Program-made: the position numbers and the translations under genes
Part shown: one piece after another, positions 53,948 through 64,000 of the stretch
How positions within the stretch are numbered: position 1 is the stretch's first letter
Layout of the letters: the number at the start of each line of letters is the position of its first letter
The notes under the pieces: generated by a model
Told to the model about the DNA's origin: nothing
Database searches by the model: none
The model's input: the letters and a program-made list of their open reading frames with translations, nothing else
NCBI GenBank assembly: GCA_002077065.1
Contig: NAJO01000032.1
Coordinates: forward strand, 434,001 to 498,000
From: Cryoendolithus antarcticus
Lineage: Eukaryota > Ascomycota > Dothideomycetes > Cladosporiales > Cladosporiaceae
Direction of reading: 5' to 3'
DNA: 64,000 nucleotides

Positions 53948-55411
53948 AGAGGATCGGGAAAGAGGTGGCCAAGTGCTGGTAGCCTTCTGCATGGTGCGGC
54001 GTGTGAAAATGCGACACGGGAAAGACCTAGATACCCTATTGAATTGTACTGCATCTTTACATCAAATGGTTCGTGTGTCATCGCTTCACTGTCACGCAGC
54101 TGTCTACGTACTCGGATGAGTGCAAGAGTCTGATCGATAGCCACGAGAGCGCCATTGAGATCGTCACGCGACGTTTCAACACACGTGACGACGTGCACTC
54201 CGCGCGATCTCTCTGTTTACTTTCACCACGCCACTCTCGTCATCACGTTGAAACCCTCGAACTCTGCCTTCCCACGAGCCTGCAACTACTCCCGATGATC
54301 GACGCGTTGTCAAGCCCGGCACACGGCATCCCTCGTCCAGGGCATCGGCATCGGCAGCAGGGCTGTCAATCGAAGACACGCAGGGCTCAATGCGGGCAAG
54401 GCGCTCAGATTTTGAACGTGCGTCGAAGTTTGAGTGGTGTTCCACGGGAGGGTGTAGGGTCTTGACGGGATTGGCAATATTGGGGAGAAGGGGAGGCTGG
54501 TGGGATCGAGAGGGTGATGATGTAGATGGTGACGTTGTGGTGTGATGATGGGACGATGGGTGTGAATCGAAGAGATGGACGGGTGATGTTGATTTCGAGG
54601 TAAACAAACCAGGGCTTGGTGGCGAAGTCGTGAAGACTTACACTCGTACACGCAAAAGGTGACGAATACAGCGTCCAACAGCCCTCTCCACACCGTGCTG
54701 CACACTGTGATACATACATGTACGCAGGGTCTCATAGTCGCGTGAGCATGCGACGTGGCCCTTTGATCTTGGTAGAGTCAGCCGTTCTGAGATCTCGTGG
54801 CGGTGGATCGGTTTCGTGATTGGCGCGGAAGCTTCCGTCAAGTCCCTTCCCTGAGAGAACAGTCTCGCGACGCAACTTCCACGTGAGACTACGCCGATCA
54901 CCATCAACAACATCGACTTCACGTCTCCTACGACTAAGCGTGTACAGTCTCGCATACTCCGCCGCTATCGTACATACGCTGTCCATACCTCCGGAATCCT
55001 CACCACTGTACACACACTGCCGCGCAGCACCTGACGCGTGTGTACACCGCACTGCATTCCGCAGCTTCAGCACACCCTCGACGACATTCGCACGATCAGC
55101 ATTGTCCATTCTTATCGCATTGTCTCGAGCACGTTCCCGCCACCTTTGCATCATCGACACCGCACCTGGTTTTGAGCGCACACCATTTCATTGCGCCTCC
55201 CGCACTGCGACACGCGACTCTGGAAATCGAGTGAGACCGCCACAAACCTGTTGCCTGAAAGGAGACCTCACTGCATAAGTCGTCGCCTAAAAGAGCGGAC
55301 TTGCGACATTGGCGCACCCGAATGGCTAGGCAGTCATAGTACATAAACAACAGTGCGCCCTTCATCCGCACCGACCTCGACATCGCGGCCCCAGATGCCG
55401 CCGTGATCACC
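53948..55411. other. Intergenic region and long Wee1 leader
   Basis: About 1.46 kb. The last 600 bp are likely the Wee1 promoter and leader. On the minus strand a stop-free stretch at 54176-54607 has no ATG; a GTAAGT donor lies upstream of it near 54645, so an unrecognised spliced gene cannot be excluded. Confidence 0.45.
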
Positions 55412-58400
55412 ATGGAGTTCGAAATTTCCCCTACGCACCACTCAGCCGGCACTGCTGCGCATCTGCTTTCACCTACACACCACAGTACGATCGAGTCTAT
55501 CAGACAGCTACGTCGGACACTGTCGCGTTCGCCTTCGAAGCCCGCACGCTTCCAATTGTTCACACGCGCGACCGTCACTACATCAACAACCAACAACGTT
55601 CCCGCCTCGCCATCTGCGCTTTCGCGTGCTTATAGCGCAGAGGGAGCTGCCGATCTGCCGCCAAAGTCGAGATTCTCGGTGAAGCGCAGTGGCACGCGCC
55701 CGTCACTGCGCAAAGTCTCGCCAAACAGTCCACTCAGGCGCGCACTGAGCGACAACACGAACCAGCCGAATGTGCGTCAGCCAGCCGTGCGGCGCACGTC
55801 TGCAGAGTTGGATCAGGAGAATATGGATTGTGGAAGCGATACACCAAAACGAGTCGAGTCGCGGTTCGATGAGCCGATCAAGTTTGATTTTAGTAAGGCA
55901 CGAGTAGACGCGCATCTGCAACCAGTGCTGCGAGAGCACTTTCCGCCCAAGTCGAGTCCACTCAAGCGGAGCGACGGAGTCATGAATCTGGAGGTGGCCA
56001 GTATGAGCAGCCCGCGCGCCAAGCGGAGAAGTTTACACGGCACTGGGTCATTCGGTGGCGACTTTAACATCTTTGACCAAGGCGGAGACGGCACTTCGCA
56101 TGACTCAATGGAGCACTTCGAGGAGTCGGAACGAGAGGATAGTAAGACTGGCTTCTCGACTTGGCCAGATCATGTCGCCCAATCTCCTCACAGGCGTCCA
56201 TTCGGGCTGCGCAAGTCCACTCTGCAGCAACGGGTCGGAGTGGGACGCACGCGATTGTTCACGGATGCGTCAAACGAGCTCAACTCGCCCCAGCCATCAG
56301 CACGCGCGAGGGCCCGCTACTCACTTGATGGAGCACTGCCGTTGCGAAGCGCGGACATGGACTCACCGTTCCGTCGCAACGGTATGATGGACCCGCCTGT
56401 GCTGTTTGCTCAGCCAGGACAGAAGCTGTACCAGTCAGCGCCAAAGCCCCACCCACTTTCTCAAGCGTTGACGCCTTCCTCCTCGAACTCGAGTATCACG
56501 AATGATGAGTCCAACATACCCAAGGGGCCAATTGCTGCCTCCCTTGCGAAGCCAGATCTTCGGAAGCCCTCGACCAGCTTCGCTAAGTCGCTGCCTATTG
56601 GTGCACTGCGTCCTGAAAAGAAGACAGCCAATGCCAACGCTGGTTTGCAAGACTTTGCCACACCAGATGCATACCGCATGCCGAGACCAATGCCACAAGC
56701 TTTCATGTCTACGGGTCTGATCTCCAAGCGAAATCGCAGCGTGGATCTGCCAGCGGTCTCGTTCGGTGCCTCTGGACCAATGCCTGACACTCCGTCCAAG
56801 AAGACCACCATCGTGTTCGCCGGCACACCAGCACCAGCGTCAGCACTCGGCAAGGTCGCACAGCCACTTCATGAATTTGGCAGTCCGACCACACCCTTCA
56901 ATGGTCGCATCTCAAAGATGTCGGCCGGCTCGTTCGGCAAGGCCTCGAGCATCTTCGGCTCGAACGCGCCACAGCTCACCCGTCGAGGCAGCTTCGTCAG
57001 CATCAATGGCGACGACTCTAACAGCTCGCCGACGCAGCACATGGATGGTCATTCGAGTGCCGACGATTTGCCGCCTACACCGACCAAGGCTACAACGACA
57101 GTCGCTCGCCCGCAATCTAAGGGAGGCAAGAGCAACAGTCTGAGAAGCAGCCTGTTCGGAAGAAGGACATCGATCGGTCTTGACACCTTTCTGCCGCCGG
57201 ACGCCGAGCAACAGTCTCCTGAAGAGGATCTCGCCAGTAAGTATCCACCTTTACTTCATTCCCCATTCGTGCCGAAGTCGACCAAGGCAACCCCAGCCTC
57301 AGTCCACTACGTGCAGCCTGCAATCACGGTCAACAGCTGTGACTCACCTTCGCCATGTCGTGGAAGAAGGCGCCACAATCGACAGCGCTCCCTGCCATCA
57401 GACGTGGCGACGAATGTGTCACGGCTCCATCCGATCGCTGCTCGAAACGTCACCCCTATCCGACCAGCATATACTAAGACATCTATATCAGCTCCGGACC
57501 TCAACGCAAGCTTCGACTCGAGTATGCACCACTCGCCACACACGCCATATGAGTCCAACTCGCCACCAGATGCCAGCAAGCTCTCTATCTCGGCTGAGCA
57601 CAAGTCATCGCTGTTCCTGCCCACGGACTCATTCCCTCCAGCAACTCCCACAGGTCCGCGAGACTCATACAACGCCAGCATGGGCCAGAGCAATGCATCA
57701 TCAGGCTACTTCGCGAACGACGTGGACACTTCTCTCACAGCTCGCTTCGGTCAGGTGACCAGCTTCGGCATCGGCGAATTCTCCCAGGTCTACCGAGTCG
57801 AGAAGCCAGTGCGTCCGCAGGGCACCTCGCCGAGAGGCTCCTCAAATAGCGTCTGGGCTGTCAAGAAGTCTCGTCGTCCATACACCGGCAACAAAGACCG
57901 TGCGCGTAAGATGCGCGAAGTGCAGCTCCTGCAGCGACTCCGCGGTCACGAACACATCATCACCTTAGTCGACACCTGGGAAGCCAAGAACCACCTCTAC
58001 ATCCAGACCGAATTCTGCGAGAATGGCAACATGAAAGACTTCCTCGCTCAAGCAGGCTATAAGGGCCGACTAGACGACTTCCGCATATGGAAGATCATGC
58101 TCGAACTCGCCGAAGGCATCAAGTCCATCCACGACGCCGACCTGATTCACCTCGACCTCAAGCCAGCAAACGTCTTCATCGATTGGGAAGGCGTGCTCAA
58201 GATCGGGGACTTCGGCCTCGCATCTCACTGGCCCGCACCTCCAGATCTTGACGGCGAAGGCGACAGAGAGTACATTGGGCCTGAAGTGCTGTGCGGGCGC
58301 TTCGACAAGCCAGCCGACATCTTCGCGCTTGGTATGATCATGCTGGAGATTGCGGGCAATATCGTCCTACCAGATAATGGCGCTTCGTGGCAGCGTTTGC

Positions 58401-58840
58401 GCGCGGACGATTGGACGGATGTGCCGAGTTTGACTTGGAGTAGTGATAACAACATGCTTCGGGATGAAGATGGAGCGCCGATTGAGGGTGGTGGTGGCAG
58501 TGCGCGGGTGTATGTGGCGAATGAGGATGATGATCTGGACTTCTTGCGTCGGCTGTCGCCGAAGGCTTCGAAGGTTGAGAGGAGTCATGATCTGGTGCAG
58601 CCGCCGAACTTCATGGTTGATCTCGCAGATCCGGCTTCGCTTGATCGTGTCGTGCATTGGATGCTCTCTGCCAATCCGAACGCTCGGCCTGTTGTTGATC
58701 AGTTGCTGGCTGTGGAGGGTGTGCAGTGGGTGCAACAGCGGAGGCGTGCTGGTGCGACGGTATTCGAAGGTACATGGGGCCCGGCCGATGATGTGCTGGG
58801 AATGGGCTTCGACGCAGATGTCGAGATGACGGACATCTGA
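55412..58840 (+). CDS. wee1: Wee1/Swe1-type protein kinase
   Basis: Cell-cycle kinase that phosphorylates the inhibitory Tyr of Cdc2/Cdk1 and delays mitosis. A single frame of 1142 residues from ATG 55412 (the frame extends only to a GTG upstream). The first ~770 residues are Ser/Pro-rich and disordered with many potential SP/TP sites, typical of regulated Wee1 proteins. The kinase domain (about 775-1110) has a FGIGEFSQVY glycine-rich loop, catalytic Lys818 in WAVKKSR, HLDLKPANVFI with Asp915 in place of the usual HRD, GDFGLAS, and GDREYIGPEVL, which is characteristic of Wee1. DKPADIFALGMIMLEIAGNI and VLPDNGASWQRLR also match. Length is close to other Pezizomycotina orthologs. Confidence 0.96.
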   Translation: MEFEISPTHHSAGTAAHLLSPTHHSTIESIRQLRRTLSRSPSKPARFQLFTRATVTTSTTNNVPASPSALSRAYSAEGAADLPPKSRFSVKRSGTRPSLRKVSPNSPLRRALSDNTNQPNVRQPAVRRTSAELDQENMDCGSDTPKRVESRFDEPIKFDFSKARVDAHLQPVLREHFPPKSSPLKRSDGVMNLEVASMSSPRAKRRSLHGTGSFGGDFNIFDQGGDGTSHDSMEHFEESEREDSKTGFSTWPDHVAQSPHRRPFGLRKSTLQQRVGVGRTRLFTDASNELNSPQPSARARARYSLDGALPLRSADMDSPFRRNGMMDPPVLFAQPGQKLYQSAPKPHPLSQALTPSSSNSSITNDESNIPKGPIAASLAKPDLRKPSTSFAKSLPIGALRPEKKTANANAGLQDFATPDAYRMPRPMPQAFMSTGLISKRNRSVDLPAVSFGASGPMPDTPSKKTTIVFAGTPAPASALGKVAQPLHEFGSPTTPFNGRISKMSAGSFGKASSIFGSNAPQLTRRGSFVSINGDDSNSSPTQHMDGHSSADDLPPTPTKATTTVARPQSKGGKSNSLRSSLFGRRTSIGLDTFLPPDAEQQSPEEDLASKYPPLLHSPFVPKSTKATPASVHYVQPAITVNSCDSPSPCRGRRRHNRQRSLPSDVATNVSRLHPIAARNVTPIRPAYTKTSISAPDLNASFDSSMHHSPHTPYESNSPPDASKLSISAEHKSSLFLPTDSFPPATPTGPRDSYNASMGQSNASSGYFANDVDTSLTARFGQVTSFGIGEFSQVYRVEKPVRPQGTSPRGSSNSVWAVKKSRRPYTGNKDRARKMREVQLLQRLRGHEHIITLVDTWEAKNHLYIQTEFCENGNMKDFLAQAGYKGRLDDFRIWKIMLELAEGIKSIHDADLIHLDLKPANVFIDWEGVLKIGDFGLASHWPAPPDLDGEGDREYIGPEVLCGRFDKPADIFALGMIMLEIAGNIVLPDNGASWQRLRADDWTDVPSLTWSSDNNMLRDEDGAPIEGGGGSARVYVANEDDDLDFLRRLSPKASKVERSHDLVQPPNFMVDLADPASLDRVVHWMLSANPNARPVVDQLLAVEGVQWVQQRRRAGATVFEGTWGPADDVLGMGFDADVEMTDI

Positions 58841-60507
58841 TTGAGCGGGAGAGAGATGGAGAGGGAAATTGCTTTGGGTATCGCTATTCGACGATGATGC
58901 GTTGAACGGCTGGCCACTCTGCTTATGACTTTTACGACATGGTATGGGATGGGACGGATTTGGTTGGCGTTGGATGCGGTTTGCTTTTCAGAGATGGCCT
59001 TGGGAACAGGAAAGGCTTTGACGAGACCATACGCGCTGGGCGCGAGGTGGTTGTGTAGCTTAGCGAGTTCTGCATTCCCATCGCGAGGACTTCGGGAAGA
59101 GCCCGGCATGTAGCGCTTTGCTGAGGCATTGCTAGAGGTGCTGCGAAGAGACGTAGAGTACCTACACTGGTTACATCTCGACCTCTTGACTTCTGGTCTT
59201 TGTGCCATTCTGCGTTTCTAGAAAACTGTCTACAATGATGTTACCTCCATACGCAGTGCCTCGCTTGCACATGGCCTAAATCGCTGCTCTGCTGCTGTCG
59301 CTTTACTCACCACAGGCTACACCATGTCGAGACTGCTGAGGCGCATGACCGGGATCTCATTGTATCGCACCACGCTTGACCTCTCACGATCACGGTAGCA
59401 TCAACTCATTACACCGGTCGTTCCTACAGAAGCATTGGCTACGTTCTAGACGTCTGGAAAAGCGGAGGTACATCTGCAACCCCGGCAGCTGGGCGGGTGG
59501 GCGAGCTGCCACGGCACGGCAGTGAATTCGGCTTTGCTGCTGTCATCATCAGCTGATCACGATGAAGAGGAGCCGGCATGCTGTCATGAAACGGTGAGGA
59601 TTCGGGGTTGCCAGCACATCGTCAATCAGCGATTGCCAGCGCCTCTAGAATTGCAAGCGGCCAAACTTGCCAAACGTTGGTCACACCGCGTTATCCTCCA
59701 ACACCGTAGCGTCCCTACTCCTCAGCCCCAGATCTCGACACGTTTCGACGCCTTGCCGGCAATCGGCATATCATGGCGTGAGGCGTCAGTGGCGCGTGTG
59801 CCTGACCTGGCGTATATTGGCGCCACTGATGTCAGGGCGATTCCGAGTGGACGGTAAGGCACGCGACGATGGCGGAAGAAGGAATGGGGTGTCGTGGGCT
59901 TGTGGGATTCGGCGCGGAGACCTGCGCTCTAGCCTCGATGTTACTTGTTCAGCCAACGTAGTCGCATATCGCCGCTGTATCAGACGGCGCCGCGCGGAAA
60001 AGGAAGGACCAAATCGAGCTACTGCAACGGTTCTTCTCGCTGGTGTGTGCATTTCAGGGATCAGCCTGGCGGACCGCGGCCTTGTTTGCATGCCCATGCC
60101 CATGCTGTGAGGCTTGCACTTCCGCACTCCACAAACTTACGACCGAACGTGTCACCACCTCACTGCATTCGCGACTCCACTGCCGCGCAGCTCTGCGCAA
60201 ACAAACAACCCGCATCCATCTTTTCTCCCTTCCGTCCGTTGCAGTGCCGTCCTGGTTCCCCGCAAATCGACGCTGGCTTCACTTGGCTGCCTGCTACCCG
60301 CCTTACGCTCAGGTACATACGGCTACATTACGGTATCTCGTCCTGCATGGCCGCGACTGGGGGGTGAGGGACTGGAGATGACGGCTGGGTGTTGGAGTCT
60401 TACCGCTACCCCACCCTTGCGGACGACACCGGTTCTACGGGTCATTCCTACTGGCTAGCCTGTGGCTTTACTCACTACCTACCTGCAGTCAGTAATCGTC
60501 TGCCGAG
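58841..60507. other. Long intergenic region
   Basis: About 1.7 kb between two plus-strand genes; holds the Wee1 3' flank and the VAC7 promoter. Frames on both strands are short and motifless; the 120 bp before 60508 resemble a leader. Confidence 0.55.
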
Positions 60508-63264
60508 ATGGCAAACAACGACCCGAAGTTCGCTTCCGTTACGGGTGCGATGGAGACTGCCGAGCCGTCTGGTCCTAGTCCTAGTCCTGCGCAGACTTCT
60601 AATGTCTCGTCAGCAACTGTGAACAAGCCTGCCGGCGCACCTCGTATTCACAGCGGCACTGGATCTGCCATTCCGGCGCCTTCATTGAGACGACAAGCTT
60701 CGAATAGTCTGCTTCCTCAGGCTTTGTCACCTTCTGGAGGCGCAAGTCCGAGAACCTCACGCAATAATTCGCCGATACGAAAGGATAGTCGACCTGCTCA
60801 GCCCAGCAGTGGGAGCTTCTCTTCGCAGCCATCTGCCGCTGCGATACAGCGCGCACTGTCAGCCAGTAACGTGCCGCAGCTCCCAGGGAGCGGCGCAGTG
60901 ACAGAAGCGGTGTCGAAACTACCTGGACGAGGTGAAGCGAGGAGTGTAGGGCCCAGTGGGTCAGGCGACACAACACCGCAATGGCCGGTGTCGCCTCGTC
61001 TCAAGAGCCCGCCGCCTTCAGTCGGGAACTCGCGAAGAGGCAGCGCAGTGAACGCGAAGAAGAGTGAGCCTTCGAACTTAGCTGCTGTAGCGACGTCGGC
61101 GACTGCGACACCCACTATCAGTGTGCAAAGCGCGACGCCGACGACGGCTGCTGTGCCTAGTGGCAATAAGCAGGGTGCTGCGGAGGGAGGCGGGAAATCA
61201 GACCGAGATACACTACAAGCAGCGCCGAAGATGCCTTCATCACGAGGACCTAGTGGGAAGTCTACGTTGGAGACAGTGCAAGAGAACACTGCAGACGCGA
61301 TAGCTGAGCCAGCGGCTGCTGTGCAAGCTGCAGCGGACTTGAAACCATTGACGAAGATCGTGGATGAGGAGAGGAGTACACCCAAACGACAGGACACTAC
61401 AGAAGATGGGGAGCGCAGTATCCTCAGTGAGAGTGAGGGCGGTGGAGGGTATAAGAGTGACAGCAAACCGAGTCCGAGAGCTTCGATCGCTCAGCAGATG
61501 AGCAGTACGAACATACAGCAAAGACAAAAGACTGCTCCTTCAAAGAATGGGTTTATGCCTTTGACTACAACGAAATCTAGACAGCCGGATGGTGTCAGAA
61601 ACATGACTGTGGAGACTGAGACAGTTCAGTCAATTCCGCAGTCTGGACTCAACGCTGGAGATCGAAGTGGAGCAGGGAGAGGTGAAGCGAGTGGCAGCAT
61701 CAGGCTGAAGCCGAGCAATGAGACTATACGACCAAAGAAAGAGAGGAAGCGAGGAACCCAAAAAGCGAGAAGTATCACGCAGGGAACAGCATCTTCCAAA
61801 GCCGACATCTTCGAGGCCCGAGTCGCGAATGCAGTGGACGAAGCGAATTCGTCCGACTCGGAAGAAACGTTCGTGTACGAATCGAACCCGCCAGAACCGC
61901 AACGACGACCGACTCGACATCACTCGCGCACACCCAGCGTCACGTCTGCACATTCGACTGCCGATCAACGAAGTGGCATACGAAACTTCAACGACGTTCT
62001 CGAGGAACGACGCGTAGCCGGGAAGCGGAGTATGAAGTTCTCCAACAATCCATTCAACGAACACGACAGTCCAACAGATCGACAAGACGGTACTGTGCGG
62101 TCACACCAGCCACGGCACTATGGGCGCTGGGGCCGCGGTGGCAGCCATGCATCTATGTTCGATCAGGACTCGCCTTTCACTCAAGCCTCGAAACTGCGCA
62201 ATAGTGCAACGACTTCGCGGAATTCGAAGCCAGGCTCGCCGCGAAGTCCGCAGAGTGTGCAACACAATCGCTTCACGAATGCTGGACCGATGCTATTCGG
62301 CGGCAGCGGAAAGAAGGACTCCTCTTTCGACTTTGATGGCGAGGGAGCAGATGACGAGCGCATGCCTCTTGTCGGCTCGCTGCGGACACCGAGGAGCAAC
62401 CGCAACGGGCAGCGAGTCTATGGCAGCCACTCACCTTCAATCGATGAGTACTACAACGTTCGACGACGCGGTCGCTGCGGTCGACTTGGCAGCTGCTTCT
62501 TGAGCTCTATGGTTTTCGCACTCGTCATACTGAGCGCCATAGCCTTCTTGGTGCTCAGTAACCGACCGATGCAGGAAATTGAGATCCGGCAGATCCGTAA
62601 TGTTCTGGCGAGCGAGCAGGAGCTGATGCTAGACTTACTAGTTGGCGCTGTGAATCCCAACGCCTTGGAGATCACGATCACGAATCTGGATTTGCAAGTG
62701 TTCGCCAAAGCCCGGCGATCCTCCAATGATTCGCTGATTGATGATCCGACCACAACACGACACCGTCGACTCCGCCCAACTCGCCTGGAGAATACCTTGC
62801 CATCGCACACACCAGGCCATCATGACCATGGCACCGATCCCATGGCCCCTACAGAGTCCGACACCCCTCCCCTGCTCCTTGGTCAAGTTACACGCTTCTC
62901 CACACCCTTGATATTCGAAGGCTCGCCCATCAAACGCCACGAGCACCTCTCGCTAGGCGAGCTCAGGCTGCTCAAACCCGGTAACCACTCCGGTGAGGCG
63001 AGGGGTAGTGAGCGTTGGATGGAGGTCCTCGGAAGCGCGTCTGGCTTCGAGCTCATCATCAGGGGCAATGTGCTGTACAACTTGCCTATCAGTGGCCGGG
63101 AGCAGAAGAGTGAAGTCAGTGGACGGGTTGGGGTTCGGCCGGATGAGCTGGACGAGGGAGGGAATATGAGGTTGATACAGCCAAAGAAGGGTAAAGGATG
63201 GGAAGGGTGGAGATGGGGAGATGTTGTTGAGGAGCAGAGAGGAGAGGAGTGGGAGGACGAGTGA
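60508..63264 (+). CDS. VAC7: Vacuolar membrane protein Vac7, activator of PI(3,5)P2 synthesis
   Basis: Subunit of the Fab1 complex on the vacuole, needed for phosphatidylinositol 3,5-bisphosphate production and vacuole inheritance. A single frame of 918 residues. Residues 1 to about 660 are cytosolic and low in complexity (Ser/Pro/Thr-rich) with conserved fragments: QRSGIRNFNDVLEERRVAGK, MKFSNNPFNEHDSP, GSHASMFDQDSPFTQASKL and RVYGSHSPSIDEYYNVRRRG. One membrane helix is at about 664-685 (SSMVFALVILSAIAFLVLSN). The lumenal part then has the LEA-like beta sandwich seen in Vac7: LLVGAVNPNALEITITNLDL and the LRLLKPGNHSG region. The C-terminus is rich in Lys, Glu and Trp. Confidence 0.94.
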   Translation: MANNDPKFASVTGAMETAEPSGPSPSPAQTSNVSSATVNKPAGAPRIHSGTGSAIPAPSLRRQASNSLLPQALSPSGGASPRTSRNNSPIRKDSRPAQPSSGSFSSQPSAAAIQRALSASNVPQLPGSGAVTEAVSKLPGRGEARSVGPSGSGDTTPQWPVSPRLKSPPPSVGNSRRGSAVNAKKSEPSNLAAVATSATATPTISVQSATPTTAAVPSGNKQGAAEGGGKSDRDTLQAAPKMPSSRGPSGKSTLETVQENTADAIAEPAAAVQAAADLKPLTKIVDEERSTPKRQDTTEDGERSILSESEGGGGYKSDSKPSPRASIAQQMSSTNIQQRQKTAPSKNGFMPLTTTKSRQPDGVRNMTVETETVQSIPQSGLNAGDRSGAGRGEASGSIRLKPSNETIRPKKERKRGTQKARSITQGTASSKADIFEARVANAVDEANSSDSEETFVYESNPPEPQRRPTRHHSRTPSVTSAHSTADQRSGIRNFNDVLEERRVAGKRSMKFSNNPFNEHDSPTDRQDGTVRSHQPRHYGRWGRGGSHASMFDQDSPFTQASKLRNSATTSRNSKPGSPRSPQSVQHNRFTNAGPMLFGGSGKKDSSFDFDGEGADDERMPLVGSLRTPRSNRNGQRVYGSHSPSIDEYYNVRRRGRCGRLGSCFLSSMVFALVILSAIAFLVLSNRPMQEIEIRQIRNVLASEQELMLDLLVGAVNPNALEITITNLDLQVFAKARRSSNDSLIDDPTTTRHRRLRPTRLENTLPSHTPGHHDHGTDPMAPTESDTPPLLLGQVTRFSTPLIFEGSPIKRHEHLSLGELRLLKPGNHSGEARGSERWMEVLGSASGFELIIRGNVLYNLPISGREQKSEVSGRVGVRPDELDEGGNMRLIQPKKGKGWEGWRWGDVVEEQRGEEWEDE

Positions 63265-63546
63265 AGAGCTCGAGGAGATTTCCTTTGTCATCCCAAGGGT
63301 TGCGACTGAGGTCGCGTGCTGTGGACTTTGAGCGTTATAGCGATTTACACTGCCGAGTAGGTAGGTGTGCTCTCACGGGCCGAGAATGAAAGCTGATATT
63401 CTGATCTATCCACCTTCGAGGGAGGTACGAACGGGCTGTCTCGTTTGGGTACTGATTCACCAAAAATAGGAATTGAGCAGTTCATTACGCCCACAACCAC
63501 GGTCACTCTACTGAAAACATCAACCTCCACCTGCCAGCTTTAGACG
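63265..63546. other. Intergenic region
   Basis: Short spacer between VAC7 and the last partial gene; no feature seen. Confidence 0.5.
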
Positions 63547-64000
63547 ATGCTCGCTATGAGGCGTGCCCGTGGCGTCTTGCCAGCGGTACAATATAGTCTC
63601 AGAGCTCTACCGATGGGCCACCGACTTCGATACCCTGGCGCATTCACGTTGGCGCCCATAAGCCTCCAAGCAAAGAACGCCATGAGGCCTCTGCGCACCT
63701 TCAGCTCTACACCCTATTCGGGATCGCTGGCGTCTAGGTTGGCTCAGCTCTGGCGCGGCCCACCCGCTCCTCCTCCGAAAGCCCAAATTTATTCGCCGGC
63801 GCAAGACCCGCTACCGCTTGGGCTAATCTACCCGACTTCTCTGCCAACGCACGAACACTTCGTCCTGTTGGAAGACGGCTTGACGCGAGAGCACTGTGAG
63901 CGCATTGCAGAATCGGCGCGAGACCTCATCGAGCGTGCGTTTCAAATTCCTCAGGAACAATCACAGCAAACTACGGAGGTCAACGCGCCCAGTGGCAGAT
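63547..64000 (+). CDS. Unrecognised protein with mitochondrial presequence (C-terminus outside window)
   Basis: An open frame from ATG 63547 to the window end, 151 codons so far. The first ~60 residues are rich in Arg, Ala, Ser and Leu with almost no acidic residues (MLAMRRARGVLPAVQYSLRA) and end in RPLRTFSSTPYSG, a typical cleavage context of mitochondrial presequences. The following WRGPPAPPPKAQIYSPAQDP and LPLGLIYPTSLPTHEHFVLL segments are not recognised; CERIAESARDLIERAFQIP looks helical. Whether an intron lies before the window end cannot be told. A mitochondrial matrix protein is inferred from the N-terminus only. Confidence 0.7.
   Translation, partial: MLAMRRARGVLPAVQYSLRALPMGHRLRYPGAFTLAPISLQAKNAMRPLRTFSSTPYSGSLASRLAQLWRGPPAPPPKAQIYSPAQDPLPLGLIYPTSLPTHEHFVLLEDGLTREHCERIAESARDLIERAFQIPQEQSQQTTEVNAPSGR

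Noticed and set aside
58699..59208. Minus-strand frame of 169 codons
   Set aside because: It overlaps the antisense of the Wee1 C-terminus and has no motif.

Overview
The window is nuclear DNA of a filamentous ascomycete (Pezizomycotina); the gene set and short introns suggest a Dothideomycete, but this is a moderate inference because no rRNA or barcode locus is present. Supporting signs are gene-dense DNA without AT-rich or transposon blocks, introns mostly of 50-90 bp with GT..AG borders and CTGAC/CTAAC-like branch sites, no operons, and typical fungal genes (alternative oxidase, sterol glucosyltransferase ATG26, Crh-type GH16 enzyme, NAD-dependent glutamate dehydrogenase, VAC7, Wee1).

Layout. 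1-5 kb: the 5' part of a Mep1/Mep3-type ammonium transporter with a GATA-rich upstream region, and an alpha/beta hydrolase. 4.7-16 kb: ATG26, vacuolar proteinase A, a conserved protein of unknown function, a four-exon acylphosphatase made of very short exons, and alternative oxidase. 16.7-27 kb: a mucin-like membrane protein, a two-finger CCCH protein, and a divergent pair of mitochondrial genes (bS18m and a PPR protein) sharing a 243-bp promoter. 27-31 kb: three tandem, intron-containing genes for a family of 73-81-residue single-pass membrane microproteins that I do not recognise. 31.4-43.4 kb: mitochondrial GatB, a CorA/Mnr2 magnesium transporter, a histidine phosphatase, an unknown protein, a mitochondrial APS/PAPS-type carrier, and a histone-H1-tail-like protein. 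43.8-52 kb: NAD-GDH, secreted beta-N-acetylhexosaminidase and PRO2. 52.3-64 kb: a Crh-family wall enzyme with a tandem splice donor giving two different C-termini, Wee1 kinase, VAC7, and the start of an unrecognised mitochondrial protein.

Two themes link neighbours without implying co-regulation: nitrogen and amino-acid metabolism (ammonium transporter, NAD-GDH, PRO2) and mitochondrial function (AOX, bS18m, PPR protein, GatB, carrier, last partial gene). The points most worth following are the microprotein family and the Crh tandem donor. Gene models were built by reading splice signals by eye; starts are placed at ATG codons, and no transcript evidence was available.
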